From positions 1 through 11,374 of the forward strand of contig CALFIA010000325.1 in assembly GCA_937876275.1 (NCBI GenBank): 11,374 bases of DNA, read 5' to 3'. Position numbers and translations under genes: made by a program. Positions 1 to 9,026 of this stretch are shown here, in pieces. The notes beneath the pieces are model-generated. The model saw nothing but the letters and a program-made list of their open reading frames with translations. It did not search any database and had not been told where the DNA came from. The stretch is from an uncultured Actinomycetes bacterium (GTDB taxonomy: Bacteria; Actinomycetota; Actinomycetes; S36-B12). Position 1 is the first letter of the stretch. Each line of letters begins with the position of its first letter.

Positions 1-871
<871 letters not shown>

Positions 872-892
872 TCAGATGGGGATGAGCTCGTG

Positions 893-4360
<3,468 letters not shown>

Positions 4361-4413
4361 GATGGTCCTTCCGAGGCGCTTTTGGCTGGGCCGCGCTGCT
4401 CCCTCATGACCGT

Positions 4414-4445
4414 TAACCCGATATGTCAAATGACGTACCGGGTTA
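4414..4445. repeat. 32-base imperfect palindrome in the rpoB leader
   Basis: Two 15-base arms (4414-4428 and 4431-4445) flank a central AA. Thirteen of 15 positions are Watson-Crick pairs, the two exceptions being one G-T and one A-C pair. The outer parts read TAACCCG and CGGGTTA and the core is TGTCAAATGACG. It lies 53 bases upstream of the rpoB TTG start and about 25 bases downstream of the likely start site of the nearer promoter. It could be an operator for a dimeric regulator or a hairpin in the mRNA leader. No U-tract follows, so it is not a classical terminator. Confidence 0.6.
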
Positions 4446-4475
4446 GAGGAGTTAGAAAGGGCAGCGCAAAGCGGC

Positions 4476-4505
4476 AGCATACCTGAGAAGGCAAGCCGCT
4501 GTCGA
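4476..4505 (-). promoter_or_regulatory. Candidate sigma-A promoter for rpoB (proximal)
   Basis: TCGACA (4505-4500; 5 of 6 to TTGACA) is followed after 18 bases by TATGCT (4481-4476), which fits the actinobacterial TANNNT minus-10. Transcription would start near 4469 and give a leader of about 110 bases that includes the palindrome at 4414-4445. This is prediction from motif and spacing only. Confidence 0.5.
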
Positions 4506-4637
4506 CCCCGGCCTCGATTGTCCGAATTTCCTCGATTGCACCCTTTGCCCTGGCTCCGACAGCGAAACCAGCAACGTACGGGTGAATCCTCGAACTTCGG
4601 GTCGTGCACGCGGGGGTAAAACCAACTGCGCACGCAG

Positions 4638-4666
4638 ATGGTGACCCGAAAACCCTTGCGAGTCAA
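4638..4666 (-). promoter_or_regulatory. Candidate sigma-A promoter for rpoB (distal)
   Basis: TTGACT (4666-4661; 5 of 6 to consensus) is followed after exactly 17 bases by CACCAT (4643-4638). The minus-10 keeps only the A at position 2 and T at position 6. The strong minus-35 and ideal spacing support it, but the weak minus-10 makes it less certain than the proximal candidate. It lies downstream of the terminator at 4734-4763. Confidence 0.35.
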
Positions 4667-4698
4667 GCGCAAAGCGCCGTGCTGTGACCAAAGCGAGA

Positions 4699-4728
4699 CC
4701 TAATCCGGACCGAATGCCCTAATTCGGA
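4699..4728. repeat. Pair of 11-base direct repeats, 19-base period
   Basis: CCTAATCCGGA (4699-4709) and CCTAATTCGGA (4718-4728) differ at one base and start 19 bases apart, close to two helical turns. They sit between the rplL-rpoB terminator and the distal rpoB promoter candidate. Part of the same stretch can form a 6-bp hairpin (CCGAAT/ATTCGG). The arrangement would suit a tandem activator or repressor site, but no regulator can be named. Confidence 0.4.
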
Positions 4729-4733
4729 CGCGC

Positions 4734-4763
4734 AAAAGGGCGCTCCCTTTCGGGAACGCCCTT
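4734..4763 (-). terminator. Intrinsic terminator/attenuator after rplL
   Basis: Read on the minus strand, AAGGGCGTTCCC and GGGAGCGCCCTT form a 12-bp stem with one G-U pair and a GAAA tetraloop, and the RNA continues as UUUUGCG. It lies 26 bases downstream of the rplL stop. An rplL-rpoB attenuator is known in E. coli and partly uncouples stalk protein from polymerase synthesis. The same role is inferred here, with partial read-through into rpoB. Confidence 0.85.
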
Positions 4764-4789
4764 CGCGTGCAGCCTGAGCTGCGAGAAAA

Positions 4790-5182
4790 CTACTTGACGG
4801 TGACCTTGGCGCCAGCTGCCTCGAGCTGTGCCTTTGCCTTGTCTGCAGCGTCCTTGTTGACCTTCTCCAGAACAGCGGTGGGTGCTGCCTCGACGAGATC
4901 CTTGGCCTCCTTGAGACCGAGGCTGGTGAGTGCGCGCACCTCCTTGATGACCGGAATCTTGTTGTCGCCGCCCGACTCGAGGATGACGTCGAACTCATCC
5001 TGGTCGCCGCCGGCTGCACCGGCGTCGCCGCCGCCTGCTGCCGGTGCTGCAACTGCCATGGCAACCGGTGCGGCTGCGGTGACGTCGAAGGTCTCTTCGA
5101 ACATCTTCACGAACTCAGAGAGCTCGATGAGGGACATTTCCTTGAATGCGTCGAGCAGATCTGCGGTGCTGAGCTTCGCCAT
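4790..5182 (-). CDS. rplL: 50S ribosomal protein L7/L12 (130 aa)
   Basis: L12 is the multi-copy, flexible part of the ribosomal stalk that recruits and stimulates the translation GTPases. The domain order is complete: an N-terminal dimerisation domain that also binds L10 (about 1-35, [20 protein letters not shown]), an Ala/Gly/Pro hinge (about 36-60), and the C-terminal factor-binding domain (about 62-130) with [20 protein letters not shown] and the ending AAGAKVTVK. Length is normal (E. coli 121, mycobacteria about 130). The ATG start has AAAGGA 7 bases upstream. It lies 60 bases after rplJ and just before a strong terminator, as usual for an rplJL pair. The hinge is richer in glycine than the E. 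coli hinge, which looks unremarkable for the family. Confidence 0.97.
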   Translation of the reverse strand: MAKLSTADLLDAFKEMSLIELSEFVKMFEETFDVTAAAPVAMAVAAPAAGGGDAGAAGGDQDEFDVILESGGDNKIPVIKEVRALTSLGLKEAKDLVEAAPTAVLEKVNKDAADKAKAQLEAAGAKVTVK

Positions 5183-5203
5183 GATGGCGTCCTTTCGGTA
5201 AAG

Positions 5204-5229
5204 CCGGCCAGTAACCCGAGGGCGGCCGG
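5204..5229 (-). other. Hairpin between rplJ and rplL
   Basis: CCGGCC (5204-5209 on the plus strand) and GGCCGG (5224-5229) form a 6-bp GC-only stem with a 14-base loop in the 60-base rplJ-rplL gap. No U-run follows, so it is not a terminator. It may mark mRNA processing or influence rplL translation, since L12 must be made in several copies per L10. The function is inferred only from position. Confidence 0.4.
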
Positions 5230-5242
5230 ATGGTGTTGGGCT

Positions 5243-5929
5243 CTAGCCCTCGGTGGTTTCCTCAGCGGCTGCTTCTGCAACTGCTTCGGTGGTTTCTACG
5301 GCTGCTGCCTCGTCGGCAACAACCTCGACTGCTTCGACAACTGCCTCGTCGGCAACTGCTTCGGCGGGTGCAGCCTCGGCCTCGGCGGCGGGAGCAGCAG
5401 CAGCTGCACCCGGGTTCGCCTCGAGCTTGGTCTGCAGGGCGCCAAGTGCGCGGGCCGTCTTGGCAAGCGGTGCCGCGAACAGGGCTGCTGCCTGCGACTG
5501 CTTTGCCTTCATGGCTCCGGCGAGCTTGGACAGGAGAACCTCACGCGACTCAAGGTCGGCGAGCTTGTTGATGTCGGATGCACTCAGGGGTGCACCGTCC
5601 ATGATGCCGCCCTTGATGATCAAGGCCGGATTCTCCTTGGCGAAGTTACGAATTGCCTTTGCGGCATCAACGGCGTCGCCCTTAACGAAGGCGATAGCGC
5701 TGGGGCCTGCGAGCAGGTCGTCGAGACCGGCAACGCCGGCTTCCTTCGCTGCGATCTTGGTCAAGGTGTTCTTGACGACCGCGTAGGTGACCGTGGAACC
5801 GAGGGTGCGACGCAGCGTCTTAAGCTGCGCGACGCTCAGTCCGCGGTACTCAGTGAGCACTGCCGCACTTGAGGTGCGGAAGTGGTCGGCGAGCTCGGCG
5901 ACTGAATTCGCCTTGTCAGGCCGTGCCAT
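5243..5929 (-). CDS. rplJ: 50S ribosomal protein L10 with acidic Ala-rich C-terminal extension (228 aa)
   Basis: L10 anchors the L12 dimers to 23S rRNA and, as an L10-L12 complex, represses its own operon by binding the mRNA leader. I choose the ATG at 5929-5927 because AAAGGAG lies 4 bases upstream and the protein then begins [13 protein letters not shown], as in other actinobacteria. The in-frame ATG at 5980 lies inside the attenuator hairpin and is rejected. Residues 1-130 form the rRNA-binding domain ([33 protein letters not shown]). Residues 130-170 form the helix that carries L12 dimers. Residues 171-228 are an added tail made almost only of Ala, Glu, Val, Asp and Thr, with repeated VADEA and ETTE. 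E. coli L10 has 165 residues and mycobacterial L10 about 178, so this tail adds roughly 50. Confidence 0.96.
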   Translation of the reverse strand: MARPDKANSVAELADHFRTSSAAVLTEYRGLSVAQLKTLRRTLGSTVTYAVVKNTLTKIAAKEAGVAGLDDLLAGPSAIAFVKGDAVDAAKAIRNFAKENPALIIKGGIMDGAPLSASDINKLADLESREVLLSKLAGAMKAKQSQAAALFAAPLAKTARALGALQTKLEANPGAAAAAPAAEAEAAPAEAVADEAVVEAVEVVADEAAAVETTEAVAEAAAEETTEG

Positions 5930-5957
5930 GGGGCTCCTTTCATATGCCCCGACAAGC

Positions 5958-5985
5958 AAAACGCCCCGGCGCAGGCGCACGGGGC
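5958..5985 (-). terminator. Attenuator-like hairpin in the rplJ leader
   Basis: On the minus strand GCCCCG (5985-5980) pairs with CGGGGC (5968-5963) around an 11-base loop. The RNA then reads GUUUUGC, with the U-run at 5961-5958. It sits between the L10 leader fold and the rplJ ribosome-binding site, where premature termination would set operon expression. The short stem and four-base U-run make it weaker than the terminators at 4734 and 6142. It could instead simply be part of the leader fold. Confidence 0.55.
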
Positions 5986-5987
5986 AA

Positions 5988-6087
5988 CACCGCTTTCGCG
6001 GTTTTTCCAGTTCACCTACGCGGGCCGTCCGCCTGAGCGGAGCCTTCGACCCTCCCTTTCGAGAGGGCGACCAGCGGTCTTTGGTGG
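5988..6087 (-). ncRNA. L10 leader (autoregulatory mRNA leader of rplJ-rplL)
   Basis: The untranslated RNA just after the predicted rplJ promoter is highly structured and matches what I recall of actinobacterial L10 leaders. It contains a CCAAAGACCGCUGGUC segment (kink-turn-like), a 7-bp CCCUCUC/GGGAGGG hairpin with a GAAA loop (6050-6067), a 5-bp UCCGC/GCGGA hairpin (6028-6041), a GCCCGCGUAGGUGA segment, and an ACCGC/GCGGU hairpin with a GAAA loop (5989-6002). In this family the L10-L12 complex binds the leader and lowers expression of rplJ-rplL. Recognition is by sequence pattern and position; no covariance model was run. Confidence 0.72.
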
Positions 6088-6091
6088 GTTC

Positions 6092-6121
6092 AGATTAGGG
6101 GGCCAAGGGGCGCCGCGGCAA
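6092..6121 (-). promoter_or_regulatory. Candidate sigma-A promoter of the rplJ-rplL-rpoB-rpoC operon
   Basis: TTGCCG (6121-6116) is followed after 18 bases by TAATCT (6097-6092), which fits TANNNT. Transcription would start near 6085, right at the beginning of the L10 leader fold, and this agreement is the main support. It lies downstream of the liv terminator at 6142-6166, so the operon has its own start. Confidence 0.6.
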
Positions 6122-6141
6122 ATCCGGCCCCGGGCAAGCAG

Positions 6142-6166
6142 AAAGGGGGCGGCCGAAGCCGCCCCC
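6142..6166 (-). terminator. Intrinsic terminator of the liv unit
   Basis: On the minus strand GGGGGCGGC and GCCGCCCCC form a perfect 9-bp stem capped by a UUCG tetraloop, followed by UUUCUGCUU. It lies about 70 bases after the livK stop and just before the rplJ promoter. It insulates the transporter genes from the ribosomal operon. Confidence 0.88.
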
Positions 6167-6178
6167 TCCCCTGACGCT

Positions 6179-6249
6179 TTCCCTTACGGGAGCAACTGCG
6201 AGTCTTCCCTTACGGGAGCAACTGCGAGTCTTCCCTTACGGGAGCAACT
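6179..6249. repeat. 26-bp tandem repeat across the 3' end of livK
   Basis: The unit CCCTTACGGGAGCAACTGCG plus AGTCTT occurs at 6181-6206 and 6207-6232 without a mismatch, and a 17-base third copy (6233-6249) forms the end of livK including its stop codon. The last Leu-Pro-stop codons are therefore repeated twice downstream. Each copy can form a small TCCC/GGGA hairpin with a GTAA loop. The unit is not a multiple of three and lies between the livK stop and its terminator. Confidence 0.95.
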
Positions 6250-7513
6250 TCTTAGTCGGACCAACCTGCTTGTACATGGCCTTCTTCGCGCCACCGGTCG
6301 GTGCGCTGGTAGCCAGCATCACGTAGTCGGTGAGGCGACCGAGGGTGCCGGCGGTGTCGTACTGACCCATCCAGTAGCCGGTCAGGCCCTGGTGTGAGGT
6401 CGTGGTGACGACCAGCGGAACCGATGCTGCCGAGCGGAAGTTCGCCGAGTTGGTCTGCAGTGCGTTCAGCAGGCCCTTACGGGTGAGATCCGGACCGGCA
6501 GCCTTGAGGGCCTGCGCCAGCACGTATGCAGTGTTCACGCCGTAGTAGGTGTAGAAGTTCCACGGGAGACCACTGGCCTCGACGAGGGTCTTCATCTGCG
6601 CGACGTACGGATTACCGATGTCGGTGATCGGGGTCAGGAAGCTCGGGGTGTACATCTTGTTCATCAGCTTCGTGGCCGCAGCACCGAGAATGCCCTTGAT
6701 AATCGTGGGCTCGGAACCGACCGAGGTCACCATCCAGGTCGGAGCGAAACCGACCTTGGCCGAGGTGGCCAGCAACGCGGCCGTAGCCTGCGTGATGCCG
6801 AAGAAGGTGACCAGCTGGCAGCCGGCCGTCTTCATCTTGATGACCTGCGACGCAAAGCCCGCGGCAATGTTCGTGGCGGCGAAGGACGTCGTGGTGGTGA
6901 AGTCCATGCCCGCGGCCTTGAAGCCGTTCGATGCATCAATGCCGAAGTCACCCTCTTGGTACATGAAGCAGCGCTTGAGGCTGTTCAGCTCAGGGGTGTT
7001 GGTGATGTAGTACGCCATCGCCTTTGCCTCAACTGCGTAAGACGGCAGGTACGGAATCGTGGTCGGGTACTTCTTCACGTTGCCGAATTGCGAGGCGCCA
7101 GTGTTGATGAAGACGTCAGGCACATTGCGCTGGTTCAAGGTGTCGATGACTGTTGCGTGCTGATCGGTGCCGAAGGCTCCGTACATCGCGAAGATCTTGT
7201 CGCTGAGCAGAAGCGTGCTGGTCTGCGCCTGCGTGGTCGCCGGGTTGTACATGTCGTCCTTGGCAACGAACTTGATCTGGCGACCGTTGATGCCGCCGTT
7301 CTTGTTCACGTAGTCGAAGTACGCCTGAGCAGCCTGGGGGATGTACAGGTAGCCGGCCGATGCCGGGCCGGTCTGCGGCGAGGTCGAGCCGATGACGATC
7401 TGAGTCTTCGAGACCCCGGGGTCAGCTGCCTGCGACGGAACCGCGAGACCCACGGCGCCCACGGCCACGGCTGCGGTTGCGGCCAGCCCCTTGACGATCA
7501 GTTTCTTCTTCAC
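6236..7513 (-). CDS. livK: Secreted amino-acid ABC transporter substrate-binding protein (425 aa)
   Basis: This is the extracytoplasmic receptor of the HAAT transporter encoded upstream, belonging to the type I periplasmic-binding fold (Peripla_BP_6-like). It would capture a branched-chain or related amino acid and deliver it to LivH/LivM; the exact ligand cannot be read from sequence. The GTG at 7513 is chosen because AAGGAG lies 5 bases upstream and the protein then starts with a signal peptide: VKKK, a hydrophobic Ala/Val core, and a likely cleavage near SQA-ADPG (29/30). The mature part opens with IVIGSTSPQTGPASAGY, typical of the first ligand-binding strand. Cys182 and Cys232 lie in neighbouring segments and could form a disulfide. 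There is no lipobox cysteine, so no lipid anchor is predicted, which is unusual for a Gram-positive binding protein. The 3' end lies within a tandem repeat. Confidence 0.9.
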   Translation of the reverse strand: MKKKLIVKGLAATAAVAVGAVGLAVPSQAADPGVSKTQIVIGSTSPQTGPASAGYLYIPQAAQAYFDYVNKNGGINGRQIKFVAKDDMYNPATTQAQTSTLLLSDKIFAMYGAFGTDQHATVIDTLNQRNVPDVFINTGASQFGNVKKYPTTIPYLPSYAVEAKAMAYYITNTPELNSLKRCFMYQEGDFGIDASNGFKAAGMDFTTTTSFAATNIAAGFASQVIKMKTAGCQLVTFFGITQATAALLATSAKVGFAPTWMVTSVGSEPTIIKGILGAAATKLMNKMYTPSFLTPITDIGNPYVAQMKTLVEASGLPWNFYTYYGVNTAYVLAQALKAAGPDLTRKGLLNALQTNSANFRSAASVPLVVTTTSHQGLTGYWMGQYDTAGTLGRLTDYVMLATSAPTGGAKKAMYKQVGPTKKLLP

Positions 7514-7597
7514 GTGCACTCCTTGGCTTGGGAGTCCCACACCACATTCATCCAGGGTTTGCCTAGATAACACCTGCCGTGCGACTCGGATTCACGA

Positions 7598-7627
7598 AGG
7601 CTAGCCGTGACCAAGGCCCTCTGTCAT
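7598..7627 (-). promoter_or_regulatory. Candidate promoter for livK
   Basis: ATGACA (7627-7622; 5 of 6 to TTGACA) is followed after 18 bases by TAGCCT (7603-7598), which fits TANNNT. It starts 8 bases after the livM stop and leaves a leader of about 75 bases before livK. A separate promoter would let the binding protein be made in excess over the membrane parts, as is common in such systems. The support is motif and spacing only. Confidence 0.35.
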
Positions 7628-7631
7628 CAGT

Positions 7632-7651
7632 TTGCTACCGACGAGTAGCAA
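7632..7651 (-). other. Inverted repeat spanning the livM stop codon
   Basis: TTGCTAC (7632-7638) and GTAGCAA (7645-7651) form a perfect 7-bp stem with a 6-base loop, and the livM TAG lies within it. A competing 5-bp stem (CCGAC/GTCGG) uses overlapping bases. No U-run follows. It may protect the 3' end of the livM message or reduce read-through towards livK. Confidence 0.45.
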
Positions 7652-9026
7652 GTCGGCGCCAGGCCGAGGACAGCAGCCCCATCACGCCGCCCGGGGCGAT
7701 CAGCACCACCACGACCAGGAGTAGCCCATAAACGAAGGTCGGCAGGTTATTCGTGACTTGATCACTCCAGCCTCGCTCCCCCGCGAGGTTCGAGACCGCA
7801 GCCGGCAGGCCCACGAGTAGCACCGCGCCGATCACGGCCCCCACGAGGGAGCCCCGGCCTCCGAGCACGACGCCGACTAGCAGCGAGAGCGACAGTGCGA
7901 CCCCGTAGGCGCCCGGCCCCACGTAGGTCAGGATCTGGGCGAAGACAGCGCCGGCCAGCGCTGCGAAGAGGCTGCTGACCACGAAGGCGGACACCTTCGA
8001 GGCCGCCGGCGAGATGCCCGCGAGAGCTGCCGCGATCGGATCATCGCGCACGGCCTTCCACACGCGACCTTGTCGGCCGCGCACCAGATTCAGTGCGACG
8101 AAGCCGGCAATGCACGCCACCGCAATGGAGACGGAGGCCTGCCACTGCTCGAGTACGAATCCTGCGTCGGTGACCGTGCCGGATGGTGTTGCGGAGATCG
8201 CCGATGCTGACGGCACTGGAACGGGATCTGCGGAGGCGGTTGACCCGGCACCCGTGACGTCATCCACCGTGAGCATGTCGCCCGGAGCAGTCGAACCCGT
8301 GACATCCGACGGCGTCAACATGTCGCCCGGAGCAGTAGAACCAGTGACATCCGACGGCGTCAACATGTCGCCCGGAGCAGTCGAACCCGTGACATCCGAC
8401 GGCGTCAACATGTCTGACGACGAGGACGCGGAATCGGATGGCGCAGCACTCGCACCCGAGAGAGCCTGATCCAGTGCTGCCGCATCGCTCGCCACGGCAG
8501 CATCCGCGGCGGCAGCGCTGTCAACGGCGTAGCCGCCTTCGGGGTAAGGAACCGTCAGCATCAGGCCTTGGCTGCCGCCGAGAATCCCCGGGAAGCGCGC
8601 AGCGATGGATGGCAAACCGACAGCGATGCCTAGCGTGAGACCCGCCAAGTAGGGACCACGTAATCGCGCCGCGAGCATTCCGATGATCAAACCTGCGATC
8701 ACTCCACCGAGCCCGGCGAAGATCACCGACCAGACTGCATTCCACTGCATGCCGAGAATTGGAACCGTCTGCCAATTCAGGCTGGTGACCGCGAAGACGT
8801 AACCACCGACAGCCATCAGCGCGCCATTGCCCAGCGATACCTGACCTGACAGTCCGACCAGGATCACCATGCCGAACATCGCAGTCGCGTACATTGCGGC
8901 AAGCGCGATGTAGTAGCTCATCAATGGTTCGACAATCACGTTCAGGCGCGAAAGCAGCAGCCAGATCGCAATGAACAGCGGGGCGTGCACCAGCAGGCGA
9001 GAATTACGCAGCCAAGAGGGCATCAC
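7635..9026 (-). CDS. livM: Branched-chain amino-acid type ABC permease with repeat-bearing extracytoplasmic insert (463 aa)
   Basis: This is one of two membrane subunits of the HAAT importer (BPD_transp_2 family). Hydrophobic segments lie at about 12-32, 38-58, 66-83, 97-119 and 124-142, then again after residue 297. The family motif GLSGQVSLGNGALMAVGGY is at 58-76, and the cytoplasmic coupling loop GRVWKAVRDDPIAAALAGIS faces the ATPases. Between GGSQGL (150-155) and the next membrane segment (about 298) lies a hydrophilic insert of some 120 residues, Ala/Ser/Asp/Thr/Pro-rich, with three 15-residue repeats DMLTPSDVTGSTAPG (205-249) and a degenerate fourth. Family topology puts it outside the cell. 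The GTG at 9026 shares one base with the livH TAG (TAGTGATG); the ATG at 9023 is an alternative start. E. coli LivM has 425 residues without such an insert. Confidence 0.92.
   Translation of the reverse strand: MMPSWLRNSRLLVHAPLFIAIWLLLSRLNVIVEPLMSYYIALAAMYATAMFGMVILVGLSGQVSLGNGALMAVGGYVFAVTSLNWQTVPILGMQWNAVWSVIFAGLGGVIAGLIIGMLAARLRGPYLAGLTLGIAVGLPSIAARFPGILGGSQGLMLTVPYPEGGYAVDSAAAADAAVASDAAALDQALSGASAAPSDSASSSSDMLTPSDVTGSTAPGDMLTPSDVTGSTAPGDMLTPSDVTGSTAPGDMLTVDDVTGAGSTASADPVPVPSASAISATPSGTVTDAGFVLEQWQASVSIAVACIAGFVALNLVRGRQGRVWKAVRDDPIAAALAGISPAASKVSAFVVSSLFAALAGAVFAQILTYVGPGAYGVALSLSLLVGVVLGGRGSLVGAVIGAVLLVGLPAAVSNLAGERGWSDQVTNNLPTFVYGLLLVVVVLIAPGGVMGLLSSAWRRLATRR
8235..8414 (-). repeat. 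45-bp in-frame minisatellite within livM
   Basis: Three 45-base units lie head to tail at 8414-8370, 8369-8325 and 8324-8280, followed by a degenerate fourth at 8279-8235. The outer two units are identical. The middle one differs at two bases, both synonymous, so all three encode DMLTPSDVTGSTAPG. The fourth encodes DMLTVDDVTGAG and then drifts. The unit length is a multiple of three, so copy-number change would keep the permease in frame. Confidence 0.97.

Larger units (their letters stand above)
4361..4789. other. rplL-rpoB intergenic control region (429 bases, no gene)
   Basis: No coding sequence is supported here. In transcription order it holds an intrinsic terminator/attenuator, a pair of 11-base direct repeats, two candidate sigma-A promoters and a 32-base imperfect palindrome close to the rpoB start. 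The open frame that extends rpoB upstream to 4672 has no family similarity that I recognise and runs through these elements. The gap is large enough to allow rpoB-rpoC to be expressed partly independently of rplJ-rplL. Confidence 0.8.
5930..6235. other. livK-rplJ intergenic region (306 bases, no gene)
   Basis: No coding sequence is supported. In transcription order it holds two extra copies of a 26-base repeat, the terminator of the liv unit, the rplJ promoter, the L10 leader RNA, an attenuator-like hairpin and the rplJ ribosome-binding site. This region is the boundary between the transporter unit and the ribosomal/polymerase operon. Confidence 0.8.

Noticed and set aside
4361..4672. 104-residue N-terminal extension of RpoB from the upstream in-frame start
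   Set aside because: The extension covers both promoter candidates and the palindrome, has no recognisable similarity, and the TTG at 4360 has a proper Shine-Dalgarno site and matches the family start.
4463..4676. 11-base sequence AGCGCAAAGCG present at 4463-4473 and 4666-4676
   Set aside because: It is short and close to self-palindromic in a GC-rich region. The copies are 203 bases apart with no consistent position relative to the promoter candidates, so chance is likely.
5930..5980. Upstream in-frame start for rplJ adding 17 residues
   Set aside because: It lies inside the attenuator-like hairpin and has no ribosome-binding site, whereas the ATG at 5929 has AAAGGAG and gives the standard L10 N-terminus.
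5989..6006. Plus-strand terminator (ACCGC/GCGGT hairpin followed by TTTTT)
   Set aside because: There is no plus-strand gene to terminate, the stem has only 5 bp, and on the minus strand the hairpin is part of the L10 leader.
6179..6249. Possible CRISPR-like array from the 26-bp repeats
   Set aside because: The copies are head to tail with no spacers and extend into livK, so this is a tandem duplication.
6956..7570. 204-codon plus-strand open frame opposite livK
   Set aside because: It is antisense to a well-supported secreted binding protein and has no family features.
7514..7573. Upstream start for livK adding 20 residues before the signal peptide
   Set aside because: It would bury the signal peptide behind a charged stretch. 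The GTG at 7513 has AAGGAG at 5 bases and starts directly with VKKK.
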